Positions 7,989 to 16,599 of a DNA stretch of 64,000 bases are shown in pieces (the first letter of the stretch is position 1; each line of letters begins with the position of its first letter). The stretch spans positions 22,419-86,418 of the forward strand of contig NZ_JPRM01000019.1 in assembly GCF_000737695.1 (NCBI RefSeq), written 5' to 3'. The notes beneath the pieces are model-generated. The model made no database searches. It was not told the DNA's origin and was given only the letters and a program-made list of their open reading frames with translations. The translations under genes were made by a program, and so were the position numbers. Source of the DNA: Flavobacterium hydatis. GTDB lineage: Bacteria > Bacteroidota > Bacteroidia > Flavobacteriales > Flavobacteriaceae.

Positions 7989-9533
7989 ATGAAAATTAAG
8001 TTTAGTTTGTTAAAACCAACTTCAACTATTTTATTGTTTTTAATAACGTGCTTTCATGTAAATGCTCAGAAAAAACCTAACATCCTTGTTATTTTTGGGG
8101 ATGATGTGGGAGTAACCAATGTGAGTGCTTACAGCCGTGGATTAATGGGTTTTGAGACACCTAATATTGACAAGATTGGTAATGATGGTGCGGTTTTTAT
8201 ACAGTATTATGCGCAGCAAAGTTGTACTGCGGGTCGTGCAGCATTTATTACAGGACAATCGCCGTACCGTACTGGTTTAACTAAAGTAGGTTTACCAGGA
8301 TCACCAATAGGTTTGCAAAAGGAAGATCCTACAATAGCCGAGTTCTTAAAACCATTGGGTTATGTATGTGGTCAGTTTGGTAAAAACCACCTTGGAGATC
8401 AGGATAAATATTTGCCAACAGCTCATGGTTTTGATGAGTTTTTTGGGAACTTGTATCACTTAAATGCCGAGGAAGAGCCAGAAAATCCAGATTACCCAAA
8501 AGGAGCTGAGTTTAAGAAAGCATTTGGACCTCGTGGAGTTTTAAAAGCTACAGCAGGCGGAAAAATTGAAGATACTGGCCCATTAACAAAGAAAAGAATG
8601 GAAACTATTGATGAAGAATTTTTGGCTGCAGCCAAAGATTTTATGACAACATCTGTAAAATCAGGAAAGCCTTTCTTTACTTGGTTTAATAGTACTCGTA
8701 TGCACGTTTTTACTCATTTAAAACCGTCTTCTTTAGGTAAAACAGGTCTTGGTACACAAGCTGACGGAATGGTAGAACATGATGCAATGGTTGGCGAGCT
8801 TTTAAAACTTTTAGATGAATTAAAAATTGCTGATAATACAATAGTTATCTGGACTACGGATAATGGAGCTATGAAAAATCAATGGCCAGATGGAGGTTCG
8901 TCTCCTTTCCGTTCAGAAAAAGATACAAACTGGGAGGGTGCTTATCGTGCTCCAGCAGTTGTTCGTTGGCCTGGAGTTATTAAACCTGGTAGTAATTTAA
9001 CAGGATTGTTTTCGGCAGAGGATTGGTTGCCTACATTAGTTGCAGCTGCTGGAGGTGATGCTAATTTAACTGCAAGTGTACAAAAAGGAGCTCAGGAAGG
9101 AAGCAAAAACTTTAAAGTTCATTTAGATGGTTATAACCAATTGCCATATCTAAAAGGTCAGAGCGGAACAGCTCGTCATGAGTTTATTTACTTTGATGAT
9201 GATGGTAATTTAGTAGCATATCGTGATGAGCGTTTTAAATATACTTTTCAGGCGCAATATGCAAAAGGAATGGAGATATGGCGTAATCCTATGATGAAAT
9301 TAAGAGGGCCGTTTATTATTGATTTATTATCAGATCCATTCGAATATTCTGTAGATGGTTCTATTGGGTATGAAAAATGGATGATTGACAGAGCATTTCT
9401 TATTTTGCCAGCTGTAGAGAAAGTTTCGAAATATTTAGAAACCTATCGTGCTTTTCCACCACGTCAGGCACCAGCAACTTTTTCTATTGATGACGTAATT
9501 GCCAAATTACCTAAACCACAAATGGAACGTTAA
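7989..9533 (+). CDS. Exported arylsulfatase (type I, Cys-type)
   Basis: A 514-residue sulfatase with a Sec signal peptide (cleavage after VNA, near residue 26), so it is periplasmic or surface-located. It has the N-terminal metal-binding pair in NILVIFGDDVG. The modified-cysteine motif is CTAGR at 79-83, a C-x-A-x-R form that is normally matured to formylglycine. Further family marks are GKNHLGD and IWTTDNGA. Closest in style are the long arylsulfatases that act on small sulfate esters; the substrate is not predictable. No sulfatase-modifying enzyme or SusCD pair is adjacent. A terminator follows. Confidence 0.93.
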   Translation: MKIKFSLLKPTSTILLFLITCFHVNAQKKPNILVIFGDDVGVTNVSAYSRGLMGFETPNIDKIGNDGAVFIQYYAQQSCTAGRAAFITGQSPYRTGLTKVGLPGSPIGLQKEDPTIAEFLKPLGYVCGQFGKNHLGDQDKYLPTAHGFDEFFGNLYHLNAEEEPENPDYPKGAEFKKAFGPRGVLKATAGGKIEDTGPLTKKRMETIDEEFLAAAKDFMTTSVKSGKPFFTWFNSTRMHVFTHLKPSSLGKTGLGTQADGMVEHDAMVGELLKLLDELKIADNTIVIWTTDNGAMKNQWPDGGSSPFRSEKDTNWEGAYRAPAVVRWPGVIKPGSNLTGLFSAEDWLPTLVAAAGGDANLTASVQKGAQEGSKNFKVHLDGYNQLPYLKGQSGTARHEFIYFDDDGNLVAYRDERFKYTFQAQYAKGMEIWRNPMMKLRGPFIIDLLSDPFEYSVDGSIGYEKWMIDRAFLILPAVEKVSKYLETYRAFPPRQAPATFSIDDVIAKLPKPQMER

Positions 9534-9551
9534 AAATTTTCTATTATATTT

Positions 9552-9588
9552 AAAAAGCCTTGAAAATTAATTATTTTCAAGGCTTTTT
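9552..9588. terminator. Bidirectional terminator after the sulfatase gene
   Basis: A perfect 15-bp stem (9552-9566 with 9574-9588), a 7-base loop and A/T flanks lie between the sulfatase gene and the converging sulfurtransferase gene. Confidence 0.88.
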
Positions 9589-9619
9589 GATTTTTAATTA
9601 ATGAAAATCTAACAATTTG

Positions 9620-10471
9620 TTAGATGTTGTTTGTAATCATTGGTCGGTTATTTCTAGACCATTCGCTCCAGGAACCTACATAAAGTTTTGGGATTGGTAA
9701 TCCTGCATAATCCATAGCGAGTAAAGTATGACAAGCAGTTACACCAGAGCCGCAATGTACAATCACGTTTTCGGGTTTTGTATTGGCTAATATATCTAGA
9801 TATTTGGTTTTTAAAAGGGCAGAGGATAAATATGTACCATCTTGATTTAAATTGCTCGTAAAAGGAATATTTGTAGCACCAGGAATATGTCCTGCAATTA
9901 AATCAATAGGTTCGGTCAAACCATCAAAACGGTCTTTATCTCTTACATCGATGATAATAATATCAGGATTATTACTTGCATTATCAACTTCGGTAATATC
10001 TGCCTGAGATAATTTCCATTTAGCGATTGGGTATAATCCTGCTTCCGCAAAAGTTTCAATGCCAGTACTTACAGGATAACCTGTCTTTATAGCCGCTTGT
10101 AAACCACCATTTACTACCTGAACTTTTTCATGTCCAACTGCTCTTAACATCCACCAGAAACGTGCAGCAGCATTTGAACCATTTTTATCATCATAGATAA
10201 TCACATGGCTTGATGGTGCTATTCCGAGTTTTGATACTACTTCCGAAAGTTTTGATAATGATGGTAAGGGATGTCTTCCTCCATTTGCGGCATCATCGGG
10301 AACAGTCGCTAAATCAAGATTTAAGTCAACATAACGTGCGCCTTGTAAATGGTTTGCTGTATAATTTTCCTTGGCATTGATTCCTGCTCTCGCATCGATA
10401 ATTATAATATCCGATTTTTGTAATGTTATTAATTCTTCCGGATTTATGATAGGTGATATTTGCTTTGACAT
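9620..10471 (-). CDS. Sulfurtransferase (thiosulfate/3-mercaptopyruvate type)
   Basis: A 283-residue protein with two rhodanese domains. The N-terminal one is non-catalytic and structural. The C-terminal one carries the catalytic cysteine at residue 240 in HCGSGVTACH. A CGSGVT loop is the form usually linked to 3-mercaptopyruvate sulfurtransferase, whereas thiosulfate enzymes tend to have CRKGVT, so the former is favoured. The N-terminal domain keeps the DARAG and RFWWMLRAVGH motifs. There is no signal peptide, so it is cytoplasmic. The gene is the last of a likely three-gene minus-strand unit with the ThuA-like and DUF1398-like genes (gaps of 32 and 33 bases). Confidence 0.92.
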   Translation of the reverse strand: MSKQISPIINPEELITLQKSDIIIIDARAGINAKENYTANHLQGARYVDLNLDLATVPDDAANGGRHPLPSLSKLSEVVSKLGIAPSSHVIIYDDKNGSNAAARFWWMLRAVGHEKVQVVNGGLQAAIKTGYPVSTGIETFAEAGLYPIAKWKLSQADITEVDNASNNPDIIIIDVRDKDRFDGLTEPIDLIAGHIPGATNIPFTSNLNQDGTYLSSALLKTKYLDILANTKPENVIVHCGSGVTACHTLLAMDYAGLPIPKLYVGSWSEWSRNNRPMITNNI

Positions 10472-10503
10472 TTTTTATTTATGAATTAAAAATTAAAAAA
10501 AAA

Positions 10504-11364
10504 TTAAAGTTTTCCTGTATTACTTTTTAACCACATTAGCGTGTTTATGACCAATTGACTTTGTGGTTCGTTTTCGAACGTATACGAAAGTGTTTTATTG
10601 GTCTTATTTTCATAATCAATATCATTATGTCCCATATTAAAATAGACCATCTTATATTTTTTATTTGTCCAAACCACGGGATAATAATCGCTATGCCATA
10701 TCTCGCTTGGTTTTGGTCCAGTTCCAAGAGGAAAACTTGTATCATCTATTGCCAAAAGAATATTGATATCCGGATTATCTCTAAGGTCATTTTGCCATCT
10801 GTACCATTCATTTGGTGATGATTTAAATGTTTGAGGCACATCTTTGGTTATAATAAATTTGCTTTCCACTCGTAGTGTTGCCGATGTTGGTTTCCATGTA
10901 TTACTACCATATTCTCCAGATCCTAAGAATTGATTGTGATACCAATCCCAGTTTTGTGGATATTGAGAATCGTTTAAAGAAAATGCAGCAAAGTGAAACC
11001 CAATCCAAGCGCCTCCATTTTCCATATATTTCTTAAAAGCTTCTCGCTGATTGGTTTTTTCGGGGCGTGTATCTAAGAAGATAACGACCTGATATTTTGC
11101 CAAAAATTTAGCATTAAGATTATCCCAATTATTGGTCGAATCGTATTCAAAATTATATTTCTCTGCCATTTTAGGAAACCATTTATTGGCTTCATGTACA
11201 AAGCTTATATGTGCTTGGTCATTTTTGGCGGTATAAAATGCAATTACTTTAAATTTAGAATTGCTTTTGTTATGCTGAGAGAATCCTGAGAATGTTGTTA
11301 TGAATAGTAATAACAGGATACTTTTTTGAGCAATCGAATTGATCTTTTTACCAGAAAATTGCAT
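10504..11364 (-). CDS. ThuA-domain exported protein
   Basis: A 286-residue protein with an N-terminal hydrophobic leader (about 12-30), so exported. The rest matches the ThuA/trehalose-utilisation-like fold, a class I amidotransferase-like Rossmann domain: FKVIAFYTAKNDQAHISF, YQVVIFLDTRP, AFKKYMENGGAWIGFHFA, and later PVVWTNKKYKMVYFNMGH. This fold appears in carbohydrate-linked loci in Bacteroidota. The exact reaction is unknown and no sugar-catabolism genes are adjacent. Confidence 0.85.
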   Translation of the reverse strand: MQFSGKKINSIAQKSILLLLFITTFSGFSQHNKSNSKFKVIAFYTAKNDQAHISFVHEANKWFPKMAEKYNFEYDSTNNWDNLNAKFLAKYQVVIFLDTRPEKTNQREAFKKYMENGGAWIGFHFAAFSLNDSQYPQNWDWYHNQFLGSGEYGSNTWKPTSATLRVESKFIITKDVPQTFKSSPNEWYRWQNDLRDNPDINILLAIDDTSFPLGTGPKPSEIWHSDYYPVVWTNKKYKMVYFNMGHNDIDYENKTNKTLSYTFENEPQSQLVINTLMWLKSNTGKL

Positions 11365-11397
11365 TGGATAGCTTTATGAATTGATGATTTTGTTTAA

Positions 11398-11787
11398 TTA
11401 ATCAGAAATCTTTTCTATCAATATTTCGTTTCCAGATTTATCATAGTATGTACACGTCATTTCGATAATGTCTACTCTCCATTTAGCAATACCACATTCT
11501 CCAGCTTGCTTACAAAATGTCATATAATCAGTTTGCCCGTCTTGGTGTTGTAATAAAAACTCTAGGAAACGTTCTTTATTTACATTTGAAGTTACTTTAA
11601 TTTCATCGTATTTATCATCAGTGGCAACTCTATAATTGTTTACACCATAATATTCTACAGTACCATCATTTACATTGGTGTCATAACCTTTTACACCCAA
11701 AATAATTAAGTCTTGGATATAGTTTGGGAAATCGGCTCCAGTTTTCACTTTCGAGTGTGCTTCTTTAATTTGCTTTATTGTAAACAT
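11398..11787 (-). CDS. DUF1398 (YbcV-like) family protein
   Basis: A 129-residue soluble protein. The opening MFTIKQIKEAHSKVKTGADFP, together with later LGVKGYDTNVNDGTVEYYG and CKQAGECGIAKW, is characteristic of the DUF1398 group, of unknown function and sometimes annotated as phage-envelope-like. There is no leader or membrane segment. It is first in the presumed three-gene unit with the ThuA-like and sulfurtransferase genes. CAAAAATA at 11824-11831, the complement of a TAnnTTTG -7 box, lies about 37 bases upstream and may be its promoter. Confidence 0.8.
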   Translation of the reverse strand: MFTIKQIKEAHSKVKTGADFPNYIQDLIILGVKGYDTNVNDGTVEYYGVNNYRVATDDKYDEIKVTSNVNKERFLEFLLQHQDGQTDYMTFCKQAGECGIAKWRVDIIEMTCTYYDKSGNEILIEKISD

Positions 11788-12109
11788 ATTAATTTGTATT
11801 GATGTTAAAATTATTTATTGTCTCAAAAATACGATTAATGACAATATGTTTTCTTTTTGCGAAAACAAAATGTGTAATTGAGAAAAAGAAAATTAATGTC
11901 TTATGAAATTTTACGTAAAATCTACTTTTGTAATGACTTATAAAAAAAGTAAGTATATGTTTATGTGTTTGATTATTACTGTTTTGTAAGATATATTTTA
12001 AAAAATATTGCATTTAGACGAATATTGATGCACTTAAGGGGAGTTCTTTTATTAACAAGAAAAATATATGTAAATTAGATACAGAATGCTATAAGCTAAA
12101 ACAGGTATT
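11788..12109. other. 322-base divergent spacer
   Basis: AT-rich DNA between the DUF1398-like gene and the beta-barrel gene. Apart from the possible minus-strand -7 box at 11824-11831, I see no hairpin, RNA or coding sequence. Confidence 0.5.
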
Positions 12110-12802
12110 ATGAAAATAAATATACTTTTACTCTTATTTGTTATCCCCACATTTGCTCAAGAAGTCAATACATTTGATTTTGCTGTTATAAACTCAACTT
12201 TAATATCACCAAACATCGATCTTGATAAAGGACGAAGTGTTGTTGCGGGGAATAATGATGAATATTCGACCTATTTTCAGTATGCTTTTGGAATGCGTTC
12301 GGATGATATTATTCTTGGTGCTGGCATTAATAAATCTGAAATCGACCGCACTTATATTGGGTATGTAGGTAAAATATTTGAGAATTTCAGAGCAACAATT
12401 GGTGTTGGTTACGTAGAATCACGGAGTGGCTATGATGGAACATTTACTGGTCTTAGCATTTCCTGGCATCCTAAAAACAATACTTTTATTGGTGGAAGTT
12501 TAGAGAATTTGCATTCTACAAGTATGGATTATGAAACAGATGAAAGTTTTGATTACTATCAAAAAATGGCTCCAAAAGTATTTGCCAGCTACGAAATTGT
12601 TCCTCGTATAATAGTTTTTGGGCAATTGAGCAGTAGGGTGAATGATATTGCTTTAAAATACCAGATTGACCGTTTTTCAGTTGGAGGGTTTTACTCAGGA
12701 CATGGAGTTGAGGGTATTTTTGGAACTCTCAATATTGGTAGATTTGCTTTTTCTTGCAGTACTACATTTGAAAAAGTAAATTTCGGTCTGAAGTTTCAGT
12801 AA
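12110..12802 (+). CDS. Predicted exported beta-barrel-like protein
   Basis: A 230-residue protein with a short signal peptide (cleavage probably after FAQ, near residue 16) and alternating hydrophobic/polar strands with many Gly and aromatic residues (YIGYVGKIFENFRATIGVGYVE, RFSVGGFYSGHGVEGIFG). It ends in a Phe-rich strand, FGLKFQ, as is usual for outer-membrane barrels. A small outer-membrane protein is the likeliest reading. The family is not recognised. It converges with the MscS gene, with only 3 bases between the stops. Confidence 0.68.
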   Translation: MKINILLLLFVIPTFAQEVNTFDFAVINSTLISPNIDLDKGRSVVAGNNDEYSTYFQYAFGMRSDDIILGAGINKSEIDRTYIGYVGKIFENFRATIGVGYVESRSGYDGTFTGLSISWHPKNNTFIGGSLENLHSTSMDYETDESFDYYQKMAPKVFASYEIVPRIIVFGQLSSRVNDIALKYQIDRFSVGGFYSGHGVEGIFGTLNIGRFAFSCSTTFEKVNFGLKFQ

Positions 12803-12805
12803 TAA

Positions 12806-13648
12806 CTAGAGTTCTTTCTTTACCGTAACGACTTGTTGGGGGAACGGAATTTCTATTTTCTCGGCATCAAAACGATTTTTTATACTGTGTAATAAATCAC
12901 AATAAAGAATAAATCCATCCGTTGCATCTTTGGCCCAAGCCCAAACTTTTAAGTTTACGCTCGAATCTTTAAGCGCTACAACTCTGGCAACAACAAGTGG
13001 CGCGTTATTTTTTTTGTTTGCAGCAGTTCGTGTATCTATAAAAAGAGGATGTTTGGCAACTTCATCTTTCATTATCGCCAATGCTTTATCTATATCAGAA
13101 TCATAACCAATCCCAATTTCGATTATTTTACAGCATTTAGAATCATTCATATTTGTGTTTAGAATAATCTGATTGCTTATTACAGAGTTTGGAATTATAA
13201 TACGGTTGTTCTCCATGTCTTTTAAAACAACTTGTCTTAAATTAATATCTTCGACTACACCGCTAAAAGTGTTGATTGTAATTTTATCGTTTATTTTAAA
13301 GGGTTTAAAAATAACCAAAAATATCCCGCTCATAATATTGCTTAAAGCTTGTTGCGAAGCAAGTCCTGCAATGACCGAAATTACTCCCGCACCTGCAAGC
13401 AATGAATGTCCTATGAGTTTAAATTCCGGAATTTGTATTAACGCGAATGCAATTCCTAGAATATAAACTACAGTAATTATTAAATGTTTTAAGAATTTAT
13501 ATCCTGTGCTATCAAAATCATTTACACCTAATCGGTGACGAATAAAGCGCATAAAAAGCTTATCGATTATAGTGGCTAATATGATTGTTATAATCAGTAT
13601 TATTACTATAGCAACAATTAATCTAAAGTCTTTTAAGAGGTTTATCAT
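12806..13648 (-). CDS. MscS-family mechanosensitive channel
   Basis: A 280-residue inner-membrane protein. Three N-terminal hydrophobic helices (about 8-30, 48-68, 78-105) precede the Gly/Ala-rich pore helix LAGAGVISVIAGLASQQALSN. A cytoplasmic beta domain follows, with the family motif PFKINDKITI and VVEDINLRQVVLKDMENNRIIIPNS. It releases solutes on osmotic downshock. It is monocistronic. The length matches small-conductance channels of the MscS type. Confidence 0.93.
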   Translation of the reverse strand: MINLLKDFRLIVAIVIILIITIILATIIDKLFMRFIRHRLGVNDFDSTGYKFLKHLIITVVYILGIAFALIQIPEFKLIGHSLLAGAGVISVIAGLASQQALSNIMSGIFLVIFKPFKINDKITINTFSGVVEDINLRQVVLKDMENNRIIIPNSVISNQIILNTNMNDSKCCKIIEIGIGYDSDIDKALAIMKDEVAKHPLFIDTRTAANKKNNAPLVVARVVALKDSSVNLKVWAWAKDATDGFILYCDLLHSIKNRFDAEKIEIPFPQQVVTVKKEL

Positions 13649-13681
13649 TGGTTGATTTTTTTACCATTTAGATATTAAGTT

Positions 13682-13715
13682 ACATTAAGCAACAAAAGCT
13701 TAATTTTCTTAATGT
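13682..13715. repeat. Small hairpin upstream of the MscS gene
   Basis: An 8-bp inverted repeat, ACATTAAG and CTTAATGT (13682-13689 and 13708-13715), lies between the acetyltransferase stop and the MscS start. The same TTAAG/CTTAA words recur around it. It may be a weak terminator for the acetyltransferase gene or another simple-word repeat. Confidence 0.4.
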
Positions 13716-13750
13716 CTTAATAGTTAAATTTTTTTAATGGAAACACAAAT

Positions 13751-14344
13751 TTAATTAAATTCAGAGAAATTAGAGGCTTTTAATTCGTTCCAATCTTCTT
13801 TTATAATGCTATAATAAACATCGTCTTTACTTTTTCCGTCGGCATCGATATAATTATTTCTAAAAATGCCTTCTTTTTTTGCTCCGAGTTTTTCGATTGC
13901 TCTTTGGGATTTTAAATTCTCTAAATCGGCACTAAACTGGATTCGGCGAAAGCCAATATTTTCAAAACCAAAATTCAAAAGTTCGTGTTTACAAGCTTTA
14001 TTTAATCCAGTTCCCTGAAATTCTGTTCCATACCACGTCCATCCAATTTCACATTTCTGACTTGCAGTATTAAGATATCCATAACGCGTACTTCCTGCAA
14101 TTTTATTGGTAAGTTTATCAATAATAAGAAAGGGATAACAAATTCCTGCTTCTTTTTGTTTGATGGTATTTGTGATATAATTCTCAAAATCAGTTTCGTC
14201 TTTTATATACATTCCCATGTATTTCCAAACTTCGTCATTATAAATGATTTCTTTAAGTTCTGTGTTTCGAATGTTTTCAAAGGGAATAAGAAGGACTCTT
14301 TCGTTCTCGAGTGTAATATTGGTTTTTAAAATTGAGGTATTCAT
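13751..14344 (-). CDS. GNAT-family N-acetyltransferase (RimJ/RimL-like)
   Basis: A GNAT acetyltransferase of 197 residues when started at the ATG at 14344 (MNTSILKTNITLEN). It matches the RimJ/RimL group: RVLLIPF near the start, GWTWYGTEFQGTGLNKACKH (acetyl-CoA loop), then RRIQFSADLENLKSQRAIEKLGA. The frame stays open for 50 more codons upstream, but that stretch (KFSRKDAKTQFF...SLRLCENSNN) is simply translation of a palindromic intergenic repeat and should not be taken as protein. The substrate is unknown; it may be a protein N-terminus or a small amine. Confidence 0.88.
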   Translation of the reverse strand: MNTSILKTNITLENERVLLIPFENIRNTELKEIIYNDEVWKYMGMYIKDETDFENYITNTIKQKEAGICYPFLIIDKLTNKIAGSTRYGYLNTASQKCEIGWTWYGTEFQGTGLNKACKHELLNFGFENIGFRRIQFSADLENLKSQRAIEKLGAKKEGIFRNNYIDADGKSKDDVYYSIIKEDWNELKASNFSEFN

Positions 14345-14381
14345 TTTTGGTTTAATGGTTTGTCTGGTTAAGTTATTGCTA

Positions 14382-14453
14382 TTCTCGCAAAGGCGCAGAG
14401 ACACGAAGAAAATGATTTTTAAGAAAAACTGCGTCTTTGCGTCTTTGCGAGAA
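14382..14453. repeat. Palindromic intergenic repeat (CGCAAAGGCGCAGAGAC type)
   Basis: A 72-base imperfect palindrome. The left arm reads TTCTCGCAAAGGCGCAGAGAC and the right arm CTGCGTCTTTGCGTCTTTGCGAGAA, with an A/T-rich loop of about 25 bases. This repeat style is familiar from intergenic spaces of many bacterial genomes, including flavobacteria. It extends the upstream reading frame of the acetyltransferase and so creates a false long N-terminus. Confidence 0.8.
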
Positions 14454-14509
14454 AATTTAGAAACAAAGCTGAAAATTGCTTTTTTCTTATACAATAATTT
14501 GGAATAATT

Positions 14510-14959
14510 TTATTCTTGATCTTCGAAGTTGTCGTAGTACGTAAAATCTTTTGTTATCAATCCGTTTTCGATTGTAAAGATGGTACAAATAGGTAATTCG
14601 AAAGTCGAACCATCTTCGGCAGTTCCGCTAGAGACAAACTCTACAATTACATGTTTTTCTCCTGATGGATATACTTGAACTACTTTGTCCTTTAAATCGG
14701 GGAAGATTTGGTTTAACTCACTGTATTTTTTTTCTATTTCGGCACGAGTTTGTTTTACAATTCCGATTCCTAAAGAAGGGTCTTTAAAATCGGCTGTTGG
14801 AGTATACATTTCGGACATTTTTTTCCAATCGTGATTGTTGAAATGAGTAAAATACTGTTTGACTAATTCGGTGTTTTTAGAATCCATATTTTGTGGGTTT
14901 GGGTTATTACATGATATTAATGATACAATTGTTATAAGCACTACTATTACTTTTTTCAT
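14510..14959 (-). CDS. SnoaL/NTF2-like lipoprotein
   Basis: A 149-residue lipoprotein: leader to LISCNN, lipidated cysteine at residue 17. The mature part is a single NTF2-like cone-shaped domain of the SnoaL/ester-cyclase type. It shows ELVKQYFTHFNNHDWKKMSE, a mid-domain TADFKDPSLG and a closing beta strand with GLITKDFTYYDNFE. Members bind small hydrophobic molecules or catalyse simple isomerisations. No catalytic residue or partner can be named here. It is monocistronic. Confidence 0.8.
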   Translation of the reverse strand: MKKVIVVLITIVSLISCNNPNPQNMDSKNTELVKQYFTHFNNHDWKKMSEMYTPTADFKDPSLGIGIVKQTRAEIEKKYSELNQIFPDLKDKVVQVYPSGEKHVIVEFVSSGTAEDGSTFELPICTIFTIENGLITKDFTYYDNFEDQE

Positions 14960-15061
14960 AATTATGTTTTTTAAATTGATACTATTTTACAAAGAACCTT
15001 ATAATAAATCCACACAAAATATGGAGTTACCTATGCGTATTGATGAGGTATTAACAGAGTT

Positions 15062-15499
15062 TTAAAGCCCTACGAAGTCTTCACTTTTTGGGAATATACT
15101 CAATGCTTCTATAGCTATTGATGGAGTAGGAGAAGCCAGTTTTCTTAGTTTTGTATCCATCCATGCACCATCAACAGTAATGGTTGCACAAAGTTTACCT
15201 TCTTCATTAATAAATTCATGCACTATAGACCAACGTGATGCATCCGGTTTCATCTTTGATGTTTTGGTATGGATTGAAATTTTATCAGAAAGTTTTATTT
15301 CTTTTCTAAAAACACATTCTTCTCTAAAAAGTACTGGTCCAAAGCTTTGTTCTTGCATTACTTTTAAAGTCAAGCCTAGTTGTTCTAAGATTTCGATACG
15401 ATGTTGTGCGCCAAAATCATAATAAGCACTATGACGTAAGTGAAAATTAGGGTCTAGATCAGACCAACGGAAAGACAATTCTTTACTAAATGAAACCAT
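15062..15499 (-). CDS. Acyl-CoA thioesterase (4HBT hot-dog fold)
   Basis: The 145-residue product from the ATG at 15499 begins MVSFSKELSFRWSDLDPNFHLRH. This resembles the 4-hydroxybenzoyl-CoA thioesterase signature, in which an Asp is followed by N-x-H next to the substrate site. The later LSDKISIHTKTSKMKPD and KLCATITVDGAWMD fit the hot-dog fold. A longer reading from a TTG at 15547 adds 16 basic residues unlike the family, so the ATG is preferred. It is cytoplasmic and probably hydrolyses acyl-CoA of unknown chain type. Confidence 0.83.
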   Translation of the reverse strand: MVSFSKELSFRWSDLDPNFHLRHSAYYDFGAQHRIEILEQLGLTLKVMQEQSFGPVLFREECVFRKEIKLSDKISIHTKTSKMKPDASRWSIVHEFINEEGKLCATITVDGAWMDTKLRKLASPTPSIAIEALSIFPKSEDFVGL

Positions 15500-15756
15500 T
15501 TTAATTCTATTTTTTATAGTTATTTTCGATGTATTGCCAATAATCAATCGATTATTTGAAGAAATACATTTTTTGTGAGCATCGAAAATACGAATAAAAT
15601 TTTAAAAGTGTTAGTTGCAGTAGTTAAAGTATAATTAGTAGAAAATGATTTTGTGATATTATTTTGAAGAGATTATTGCAACTAATGTTGAATAGTTTTT
15701 TGTCACAAACTACACGAATTTCCGTGAATTAATTTAAATTGGAGGGAATTCTGATA

Positions 15757-16383
15757 TTAGTAAAACTCAGTTGTAAATGGGGTAAAATCCTGTAGTTTTG
15801 GTAATGGTCGTATTAGAACTTTCTTTTGTTTTTTGGTAGGTTTTTCGTCGCTATCATCGTAACGTTCGGTGGTAGTTACTCGTATTCCGGTTGATAAATT
15901 AAAATCGACCATTCCCATTGTTCCCTGTCCATCTGAATATGTTTGTGAAAAACCGATTAATTCAAAGTTATTATTCTGATAGCGAAATTTATGTTCGAAA
16001 TTACCTCTTGTTAGTTCGTTTTTAATAGTAAGGATTCCTTTTTCGATGGTGATATCATAAAAGGAATTTCCGTTGTAATAACCGTTTCTTCCGTCGGGAT
16101 ATTGTGGATCAATGGCTTTTGTTGTTGAAACGATTAACTTAAAAGTTCCGTTTGGTTGCGCAAAGAATACGTCTAGTTTATAAGGTGCTTTTGAGTTTAT
16201 AGTATCTTGAGTTACTACAACTAAATCGGCTAAATTATCTTTGTTTAAATCTCCTTTTACTTTTTTGATCTGAACTATAAATTTATCTTTTGAGATGCTT
16301 TTTTGAGCCACCAATGTTGATGAAATAAGAATAAAAAGAAGTATTATTATTTTGTTCATGGTGTTTTTGTAGAAAGATTTCAT
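15757..16383 (-). CDS. Exported protein with FG-GAP-like segment
   Basis: A 208-residue protein with a cleavable leader (MNKIIILLFILISSTLVAQ from a second ATG at 16359, or 8 residues longer from 16383). The N-terminal mature part has GDLNKDNLADLVVVTQDT, an acidic FG-GAP-like loop. It continues with DVFFAQPNGTFKLIVSTTKA and YYNGNSFYDITIEKGILTI. The lipoprotein encoded at 17457-18164 has the same succession of motifs, so the two are probably paralogues. The function is unknown. Confidence 0.72.
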   Translation of the reverse strand: MKSFYKNTMNKIIILLFILISSTLVAQKSISKDKFIVQIKKVKGDLNKDNLADLVVVTQDTINSKAPYKLDVFFAQPNGTFKLIVSTTKAIDPQYPDGRNGYYNGNSFYDITIEKGILTIKNELTRGNFEHKFRYQNNNFELIGFSQTYSDGQGTMGMVDFNLSTGIRVTTTERYDDSDEKPTKKQKKVLIRPLPKLQDFTPFTTEFY

Positions 16384-16413
16384 CGTAATTATATGTGGGA
16401 TATAATTAATTTA

Positions 16414-16545
16414 AACACATAGAGACATAGGTTTTTATTCTCTAAAAAAGACGTTTCACTTATTAAAATACACAAAACTAACTATGTAAAAGAATGTATT
16501 TCTTTATGAATTCTTTTATGCCTAATAACTATGTTTCTATGTGTT
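16414..16545. repeat. Long inverted repeat (AACACATAGAGACATAG type)
   Basis: Two 17-base arms (16414-16430 and 16529-16545) are complementary with one mismatch and enclose about 98 bases. The enclosed DNA has short related words (ACTATGTAAAAG, CTATG). The element fills the spacer between two unrelated minus-strand genes and has no coding potential. Confidence 0.65.
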
Positions 16546-16599
16546 AGATAGGTTTTTACGAATTATAATCAACGGATTACTGTAAAATGTTCTATGTTA

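Noticed and set aside
11789..12013. Minus-strand 74-codon frame in the divergent spacer
   Set aside because: It begins with a non-ATG, is low complexity and would overlap the promoter region; no family features.
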